Assembly (NCBI GenBank): GCA_900768075.1
Contig: CAAGBN010000010.1
Span: forward strand, 1 to 63,367
Source: Clostridia bacterium
GTDB lineage: Bacteria; Bacillota; Clostridia; Oscillospirales; Acutalibacteraceae
Direction of reading: 5' to 3'
DNA: 63,367 nucleotides
How positions within the stretch are numbered: the first letter of the stretch is position 1; the number at the start of each line of letters is the position of its first letter. Shown piece by piece: positions 57,939 to 63,367 of the stretch. The position numbers and the translations under genes are program-made. The notes under the pieces were generated by a model. It worked only from the letters and a program-made list of their open reading frames with translations, had not been told where the DNA came from and did not search any database.

Positions 57939-59312
57939 TTAGTTTCTTTTCTCTGCAATATTTCTCGCTACGTGCACACCGCTTGCAGATGCGTGTGAAA
58001 GAGAATGTGTAATACCGCTGCCGTCACCGATAATATATAATCCCTTATATTTTGTTTCGAGGTTTTCGTCAACCTCAACCTCCATATTATAGAATTTGAC
58101 CTCTACACCATAGAGAAGAGTATCTTCATTGGCAGTACCGGGAGCAACCTTATCAAGTGCATATATCATTTCGATAATGCCGTCTAAAATTCTCTTGGGA
58201 AGCACCAGACTCAGATCACCGGGAGTCGCATTGAGAGTCGGTGTGATGAAGGCACTTTTGATACGGCCGGGAGTTGAACGGCGACCTCTTATAAGATCAC
58301 CGAAGCGCTGTACAATTACACCGCCACCGAGCATATTGCTCAGTCTCGCAATAGATTCACCGTATCCGTTGGAATCCTTGAAGGGATCAGAGAAGTGCTG
58401 TGCAACAAGAAGAGCAAAGTTTGTGTTGTCCGTCTGCTTGGCAGGGTCCTCATAGCTGTGGCCGTTAACTGTAATGATGCCGTTGGTGTTTTCGTTAACA
58501 ACAGAGCCCTTGGGATTCATACAGAAGGTGCGCACCTTATCACCGTACTTTTCGGTGCGGTATACTATCTTACTTTCATAAAGCTCGTCTGTCAGATGCG
58601 CAAACACTGTGGCAGGAAGCTCAACTCTTACACCGAGGTCAACTCGGTTTGACTTGGTTGCTATATCAAGCTCACGGCAAACTGTCTCCATCCACTTGCT
58701 GCCTATTCTGCCGACGGAAATAATGCAGTTGTCACAGCTGTAAGCTTCATCCTTGGTTATAACCTTATATCTGCCCTTTTCTTCGGCAACGGAAATAACA
58801 GGTGTATCAAAATAGAAGGTAACCTTATCCTTGAGATAGTTATAGATATTATCAAGGACAATGTAGTTTATATCTGTTCCCAGATGACGTACAGATGCAT
58901 CCAATAAATGCAGATCGTTACGTATACACTCTGTCTTGAAGCGTGTGCCTGCAGTGGTGTAAAGCTTAGTACCCTCACCGCCGTGTTTAAGGTTGATAGC
59001 ATCTACATATTCCATCAGCTCAAGAGATTTATTCTTGCCGATGTATTCATAAAGAGTACCGCCGAAATCATTGGTGATATTATACTTGCCGTCTGAGAAT
59101 GCTCCTGCACCGCCAAAGCCACTCATAATACTGCAGCTTTTACAGCTGATACAGGTCTTTATTTTTTCACCGTCTATGGGACATTTACGCTTGCTGAGTG
59201 AGTGACCTGCTTCAAATACTGCTATTTTCAATTCAGGATTTTTCTGTACCAATTCATATGTGGCGAATATTCCTCCGGGGCCTGCGCCGACAATTATAAC
59301 GTCAAAATTCAT
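57939..59312 (-). CDS. FAD-dependent oxidoreductase (COG2509-like)
   Basis: A 457-residue flavoprotein with an N-terminal Rossmann motif VIIVGAGPGGIFATYEL (residues 5-21), a cysteine cluster CPIDGEKIKTCISCKSC (about 43-59), SGFGGAGAFSDGKYN and a C-terminal FAD motif GLYIIGDGSGI. This matches the COG2509 group of uncharacterised dehydrogenases; the Cys cluster may hold a metal or Fe-S centre. RBS AAAGAGGTAG. It sits 35 bp after the double flavodoxin gene and is probably co-transcribed with it. Confidence 0.85.
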   Translation of the reverse strand: MNFDVIIVGAGPGGIFATYELVQKNPELKIAVFEAGHSLSKRKCPIDGEKIKTCISCKSCSIMSGFGGAGAFSDGKYNITNDFGGTLYEYIGKNKSLELMEYVDAINLKHGGEGTKLYTTAGTRFKTECIRNDLHLLDASVRHLGTDINYIVLDNIYNYLKDKVTFYFDTPVISVAEEKGRYKVITKDEAYSCDNCIISVGRIGSKWMETVCRELDIATKSNRVDLGVRVELPATVFAHLTDELYESKIVYRTEKYGDKVRTFCMNPKGSVVNENTNGIITVNGHSYEDPAKQTDNTNFALLVAQHFSDPFKDSNGYGESIARLSNMLGGGVIVQRFGDLIRGRRSTPGRIKSAFITPTLNATPGDLSLVLPKRILDGIIEMIYALDKVAPGTANEDTLLYGVEVKFYNMEVEVDENLETKYKGLYIIGDGSGITHSLSHASASGVHVARNIAEKRN

Positions 59313-59347
59313 CAGAACTACCTCTTTCGTTGTATTGTTTTTTAAGT

Positions 59348-60769
59348 TTATGCTTTTACGGTTTCTTTTTCGATTTTGAGTGCGTCTGCTATTATTTCTG
59401 CGTCATCAGCTACGGTAACACCACTTGATTTTTTAGCGTTATCCATAACCTTTTTATAGGGCATAAGCATACCCTCTGTCATCTTATTACCCATCTTTGA
59501 CTTGATCTTATCGCTTGAAAGAAGTGCGCCTACAAGATACATAGCAACAAGTCTGCCCTTCTGCTTCTGGGGGAAGTCGTACTGACCGTGTGATTTGTAG
59601 AACTTATGGTCAGCCTTCATCATACCCTGCATCACGTAAATAAGGTCACGGAAAATCTTCATACCGCCGACACCGTAGAAGTTAGCAGGCTGTACATACT
59701 TGTTCTTGAGTGCATAGGTGAGCATATCAGCCATACGGTCAATGGACTTATCTGCATCGATTTCATCAGATGCAATTCCTGCAAGGAAGTTTCCGCCTAC
59801 TTCGGCTCTGCCCTCAAGAATCATACGAAGATTCATTTCCTTTGAGTATTCGCCTGAAACAAGGTAAGCTACGGGCATACCCATGGTTACTGTTCTGTGA
59901 CCGTTGCAGAACTGTCTGTCATCATACATTTTAAACAGAGGACCCATTGAGTGATCCTTTATTGTAAAGGCGTAAACAATAGCGTCTGCCGCCTGAATTT
60001 CGTTTCTCAGGAAAGCATCGAAGCCGTCCTTGTATACACAGGTGCCGTCAACTGCACAGTTGAAGCATCCGAGACATCCGCCCTTGAAGGGGTACTCTGC
60101 AATATTGACTACTCTTGTGTTCATAGGCATAACTGCCTTGAAGCGTTCAATCATCTGACCGAGTTGTGAATCTGTTTCCTTAAGGTCAGCGACGATAACA
60201 ATATCGCCCTTTGATTTTTCTGCAGCCTTTTCGGGCACTGTGATTTTGCTCAGAGGCTTAACTGCTGTTTCGGGAATGATAGGCTCACTGTGGTCGTTTT
60301 CCTTGCTCCAGAGAACATATTTGAAAAACTCATAAGCATCATTCTGACCCTTCTGTGTTGTAAGGTCATCCATATCAGCTGAAAGGCCCTTGATAAACTT
60401 CATACCCATATCCTGGCAGTTGTCTTCGATATATCTGTGGGCTGTGATATCCCAGAAATGCTTTGAGGTTGTAATCTGTGTTGCGAACTTGCCTGCAACA
60501 TCAACCTTATTTTCTTTCATCAGATCGATAAAATAGTGAAGCTGACAGGGAGCAATAAAGGTATAAACGGGATATGAAAAGACAATGAGATCAGCTTCCT
60601 CAAGAGCTTTCTTTGAAGCAGAAAAATCTCTCTGAATCTTTTTAATCTGCTGACCTGCATGAATAACACTGAATTCGTGCTCAGGTAATTTAAGTGCAAG
60701 ATAATTGAGTGTTTGCAAGGTGACACTGTATTTGCCCTTCGGACTTCCGTTGACGATAAGAATCTTCAT
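59348..60769 (-). CDS. Fused double flavodoxin/NADPH-dependent FMN reductase-like protein
   Basis: A 473-residue protein with two flavodoxin-like domains in one chain: the first opens IVNGSPKGKYSVTLQTL (residues 4-20), the second IVIVADLKETDSQLGQMIERF (about 192-212). The second carries GCLGCFNCAVDGTCVYKDGF, a C-x2-C-x6-C cluster typical of iron-sulfur flavoprotein-type reductases, and a long helical C-terminus. It probably moves electrons within the pair with the downstream FAD protein; the substrate is unknown. Confidence 0.8.
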   Translation of the reverse strand: MKILIVNGSPKGKYSVTLQTLNYLALKLPEHEFSVIHAGQQIKKIQRDFSASKKALEEADLIVFSYPVYTFIAPCQLHYFIDLMKENKVDVAGKFATQITTSKHFWDITAHRYIEDNCQDMGMKFIKGLSADMDDLTTQKGQNDAYEFFKYVLWSKENDHSEPIIPETAVKPLSKITVPEKAAEKSKGDIVIVADLKETDSQLGQMIERFKAVMPMNTRVVNIAEYPFKGGCLGCFNCAVDGTCVYKDGFDAFLRNEIQAADAIVYAFTIKDHSMGPLFKMYDDRQFCNGHRTVTMGMPVAYLVSGEYSKEMNLRMILEGRAEVGGNFLAGIASDEIDADKSIDRMADMLTYALKNKYVQPANFYGVGGMKIFRDLIYVMQGMMKADHKFYKSHGQYDFPQKQKGRLVAMYLVGALLSSDKIKSKMGNKMTEGMLMPYKKVMDNAKKSSGVTVADDAEIIADALKIEKETVKA

Positions 60770-60943
60770 ATTTTTACATTCCTTTGCAATTTATTAAAAA
60801 TTATTATTACCTTATAATGATACCACAAAAGTTATCTTCGGTCAAGGCAAAGGACAAAAACGGACATTTCTTCATTTTTCCGTCAGCAGATGTTTTTTAC
60901 ATTTTTTCTCCTTGTTTTTTCGGCAGGGCAGAGAAAATTTAAC

Positions 60944-60972
60944 TTGATTATTGAGCATCAGTTGACTATAAT
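60944..60972 (+). promoter_or_regulatory. Promoter of the DUF6472-sdaA unit
   Basis: TTGATT (60944-60949), 17-bp spacer, TATAAT (60967-60972), 21 bp before the DUF6472 start. Confidence 0.75.
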
Positions 60973-60993
60973 AGATTAAAAGGAGTTGATACT

Positions 60994-61173
60994 ATGGCGA
61001 AATTCTGTTGCGAGCAGTGTGCTTATTACGATTACGACGAAGAATACGATGAGTATTTCTGCAGTGTGAATTTAGATGAAGACGAAATGGAAAAATATAT
61101 GTCAGGCAACACGGATTCCTGCCATTATTTCACTCTGTATGATGAATATAAGGTAGTAAGAAAGCAGAATTAA
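60994..61173 (+). CDS. DUF6472-like small Cys-rich acidic protein
   Basis: A 59-residue protein below common cut-offs: MAKFCCEQCAYYDYDEEYDE, then YFCSVNLDEDEMEKYM, DSCHYF and YDEYKVVRKQN. The spaced cysteines (CC-x2-C, C, C) suggest a small metal-binding fold. I recognise the pattern as the clostridial DUF6472 family; no function is known. Strong AAAAGGAG site. It lies 22 bp before sdaA and shares its promoter. Confidence 0.85.
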   Translation: MAKFCCEQCAYYDYDEEYDEYFCSVNLDEDEMEKYMSGNTDSCHYFTLYDEYKVVRKQN

Positions 61174-61195
61174 AACATAAAAGCAGGAGAAAATT

Positions 61196-62407
61196 ATGCA
61201 GTCACTGAAATACTTATACAAAGCAGGCAGAGGCCCCTCATCCTCACACACTATGGGACCTGATAAAGCTGCAAGATATTTTAAAGAAACCTATCCTGAT
61301 GCTGACAGCTATAAGGTTATCCTTTACGGCTCTCTTTCAAGCACAGGCAAGGGTCATAAAACCGACGAGTCTATTCTCGATGTATTCGAGGGCACTGATA
61401 TCGAGCTGATTTTCGGCAGTGGCGAAACCGACGGACTTCCCCACGAAAACACAATGGAGTTCTTCGCTTACAAAAACGGTGAAGAATTCGCCAAGGAACG
61501 TATTATGAGCGTCGGTGGCGGAAAGATTGTAATTGAGGGTACACCTGACCTTGACGGTGAGGATATCTATGATTTACCTACCTTCGGTCAGATTGCAGAA
61601 TATTGCAACACCCACAACATCAGACTCTGGGAATATGTTGAAAAATGCGAGGGCAAGGAAATCTGGCCCTATCTTCACGATATATGGAAGACTATGAAAA
61701 ACGCTATCAATGAGGGACTTTCCACAAGAGGTGTTCTTGACGGAGGTCTCGGAGTTGAAAGAAAGGCGCAGTACCTCTACAATCAGTCACACATAGATGA
61801 AAGCGACATCACACGCGAAAATCGTCTTGTCTGCGCTTATGCCTTTGCTGTAAGTGAGCAGAACGCCGGTGGTGGTATCATTGTAACTGCTCCCACCTGT
61901 GGTGCTTGCGCAGTGCTTCCCAGTGTACTTAAATATATGCAGGATAAAAAGGGCTTCAGCGACGACGAGGTCTGCAAGGCTCTTGCTGTCGGAGGACTTA
62001 TAGGTAATCTCGTTAAAACCAACGCTTCAATCAGCGGGGCCGAGTGCGGCTGTCAGGCTGAGATAGGCACGGCCTGCTCTATGGCTGCTGCGGCTCTTTG
62101 TGAGCTTTTCCATATGGGCATCGGTCAGATTGAGTATGCTGCCGAGGTTGCTATGGAGCATATGCTCGGTCTCACCTGCGACCCTGTATGCGGACTTGTG
62201 CAGATTCCCTGCATTGAGCGTAATGCTGTTGCGGCTATGAGAGCTATCAATGCTCTTTCACTTGCGAATTTCCTTTCAACCACAAGAAAGATCAGCTTTG
62301 ATACTGTTGTTGAGACTATGTATAAGACAGGCAAGGACCTGAATGCTATGTACCGTGAAACCTCACAGGGCGGTCTTGCGGCAACATATATGCACCCGGG
62401 CTCATAA
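61196..62407 (+). CDS. sdaA: L-serine ammonia-lyase, single-chain, iron-sulfur-dependent
   Basis: A 403-residue enzyme turning L-serine into pyruvate and ammonia. The N-terminal beta domain has GPSSSHTMGPDKAA. The alpha domain carries GGGIIVTAPTCGACAVLPS, ISGAECGCQAEIGTA and CDPVCGLVQIPCIERN, which supply the Cys ligands of the [4Fe-4S] cluster. Beta and alpha parts are in one chain, whereas many Clostridia have two. RBS GCAGGAGA. Confidence 0.94.
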   Translation: MQSLKYLYKAGRGPSSSHTMGPDKAARYFKETYPDADSYKVILYGSLSSTGKGHKTDESILDVFEGTDIELIFGSGETDGLPHENTMEFFAYKNGEEFAKERIMSVGGGKIVIEGTPDLDGEDIYDLPTFGQIAEYCNTHNIRLWEYVEKCEGKEIWPYLHDIWKTMKNAINEGLSTRGVLDGGLGVERKAQYLYNQSHIDESDITRENRLVCAYAFAVSEQNAGGGIIVTAPTCGACAVLPSVLKYMQDKKGFSDDEVCKALAVGGLIGNLVKTNASISGAECGCQAEIGTACSMAAAALCELFHMGIGQIEYAAEVAMEHMLGLTCDPVCGLVQIPCIERNAVAAMRAINALSLANFLSTTRKISFDTVVETMYKTGKDLNAMYRETSQGGLAATYMHPGS

Positions 62408-62426
62408 GAATGCAGAATGCAGAATT
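62408..62426. repeat. Short tandem GAATGCA repeat
   Basis: GAATGCAGAATGCAGAATT directly after the sdaA stop; of the same kind as the degenerate tandems at 45920-45950 and 46591-46625. Confidence 0.55.
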
Positions 62427-62503
62427 GCGGGATGGTCAGTTGAAAAAAAAGAACGGTTTACCCGCAAAAAAAGTTATTAACTTGCGGATAACAAAAAAAC
62501 TTT

Positions 62504-62556
62504 AAGACAGTCTGAATGCTTCCTTATGGGATGTCGGCGAAAATCAGACTGTCTTT
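62504..62556. terminator. Terminator between sdaA and the MocR gene
   Basis: 12-bp stem AAGACAGTCTGA/TCAGACTGTCTT with a 28-nt loop, T5 on the plus strand and A7 before the stem. A weaker CCGCAA/TTGCGG hairpin precedes it (62463-62488). Confidence 0.8.
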
Positions 62557-62557
62557 T

Positions 62558-63367
62558 TTATATGCACTCAAAAAGCTTTTCAACAGCACTGTCAATGCCC
62601 TCTTTAGGCAGACCCGAATAGCTGATAATCAAGGTGTGCTGAGGAGCTGTCTCACTGTTGTGACAGTATTGACTCAGACAGGATAAATTAACTCCCCTCT
62701 CCTTTGCCGTCTTTGTCAGTTCCTCGTCACTTCTCTGTGTGTCAATTTCCATAAGAAAATGCAATCCCGAGTCCTCTTCCTTAATCTTTATCTTGCTGTA
62801 AAGAGGATGGCTTTTTATGGAAGTCATTACTGTGTCCCGCTGAGTGCGGTAATAGTTTCGCATTCGGTTGATATGCTTTTCAAAATATCCCTGCTGAATA
62901 AAAGCGGCAAGGGTATACTGCTCAAAGGTCGATACTGTGCAGGAATAAAAGCTCAGTTCCTCTTTATATCGCTGCATAAGCTCCTTGGGAAGCACCATAT
63001 AGCTGATTCTTATAGTCGACGCAAGCGACTTGGAAAAGGTGTTTATATAGATAACCTTATGAAGATTATCTATACTCTGAAGAGACGGTATGGGCTTGCC
63101 TAAAAATCTGAACTCGCTGTCATAATCGTCCTCGATTATGTATCTTTCAGGTGACTCTCCCGCCCAGGAAAGAAGCTCATAGCGTCTGCTGACAGGTGTA
63201 ACTATACCTGTAGGGAAATGGTGGGACGGTGATATGTGAAGCACCTGAGCATCGGATTTTTCAAGAGCATTTCTGTCAATGCCCTCAGAATCAAGAGTGA
63301 TGTATTCAAAGTTGATGTTATTGGATTTATAAATCTGCGCTATTTTTCTGTAGCCGGGGTCTTCAAG
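62558..63367 (-). CDS. MocR/PdxR-type regulator, aminotransferase domain, 5'-truncated by window edge
   Basis: 269 residues are visible and the frame stays open to the window edge (LEDPGYRKIAQIYKSNNINF...). The class I aminotransferase fold is clear: IEDDYDSEFRF, INTFSKSLAST with the PLP-binding Lys, and the C-terminal LLISYSGL-like end. In MocR proteins a GntR winged helix precedes it, which would lie outside the window. The residues HISPSHHFPTG are typical of MocR/PdxR. It is convergent with sdaA; whether it controls it is unknown. Confidence 0.88.
   Translation of the reverse strand, partial: LEDPGYRKIAQIYKSNNINFEYITLDSEGIDRNALEKSDAQVLHISPSHHFPTGIVTPVSRRYELLSWAGESPERYIIEDDYDSEFRFLGKPIPSLQSIDNLHKVIYINTFSKSLASTIRISYMVLPKELMQRYKEELSFYSCTVSTFEQYTLAAFIQQGYFEKHINRMRNYYRTQRDTVMTSIKSHPLYSKIKIKEEDSGLHFLMEIDTQRSDEELTKTAKERGVNLSCLSQYCHNSETAPQHTLIISYSGLPKEGIDSAVEKLFECI

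Noticed and set aside
1..63367. CRISPR arrays, rRNA operons, integrated prophage or ICE
   Set aside because: I saw no regularly spaced direct repeats, no rRNA-like stretch, and apart from the lysis cassette no integrase, capsid or conjugation genes.

Overview
The window reads as a chromosomal segment of a gut-type member of the Clostridia (Bacillota), most likely an Oscillospirales/Ruminococcaceae-like species. The pointers are Shine-Dalgarno AGGAGG starts, SigA promoters close to TTGACA-17-TATAAT, a TAXI-type TRAP transporter, a membrane pyrophosphatase, a Feo operon with DtxR-like rather than Fur-like operators, BspA-type leucine-rich repeats, DUF951, and short palindromic repeats of kinds I know from gut Clostridia. 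I saw no rRNA, tRNA or CRISPR array. About 61 protein genes are supported, including four too short for usual ORF cut-offs (17939, 21547, 38081, 60994).

Layout. 1-7.2 kb: the 3' part of asnA, aroK, a tandem pair of secreted proteins with a His...Asn-Cys signature, a secreted LRR protein, yebC, a small membrane protein and a stand-alone HIRAN protein, separated by repeat-rich spacers. 7.4-15.3 kb: hppA, an Fe-S aldo/keto reductase, a TAXI-TRAP transporter and a secreted protein. 15.4-18.1 kb: feoA-feoB-FeoB-associated protein with two DtxR-like boxes. 18.3-29.4 kb: a long leftward run (rlmB, a P-type-ATPase-like protein without its phosphorylation motif, an ABC exporter, lacZ, a 37-residue peptide, an RlmD-type methylase, a polysaccharide deacetylase, a Nim-like flavoprotein and a methyltransferase). 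29.5-33.4 kb: pth, a CDF-like transporter, a phosphoesterase and an AT-rich methyltransferase. 33.5-40.7 kb: a secreted hydrolase, a phage-like lysis cassette ending in a 3D-domain wall hydrolase, a flavodoxin, a PIG-L deacetylase and an S1 protein. 40.9-45.8 kb: a rightward cluster DUF951-prfA-tsaC-coaE-slt-M18 peptidase. 45.8-46.8 kb: a gene-free, highly structured kilobase. 46.8-50.1 kb: argG and argH split by a REP-associated transposase (RAYT). 50.3-56.7 kb: an XRE regulator, PAP2, a membrane protein, a polar amino-acid ABC importer and uraA. 56.8-63.4 kb: a coiled-coil protein, two redox flavoproteins, DUF6472, sdaA and the C-terminal part of a MocR regulator.

The most striking signal lies between the genes. 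A hairpin element with constant flanks (a CGCGTTTTTG-like left side and a GCCTGCCCGGCGAG-like right side) and a compensatorily changing stem occurs about 13 times. In ten cases it starts 2-20 nt after a stop codon, in the sense orientation, and it is usually followed by a terminator-like hairpin. Added to this are a RAYT with its matching REP both inside its own reading frame and just downstream, two dispersed four-way-junction (cloverleaf) elements with unlike arm sequences but the same fold, and several other palindromic repeat families. Together they make the window a showcase of 3'-UTR and REPIN-like elements, and the stop-proximal element is my best candidate for something undescribed.
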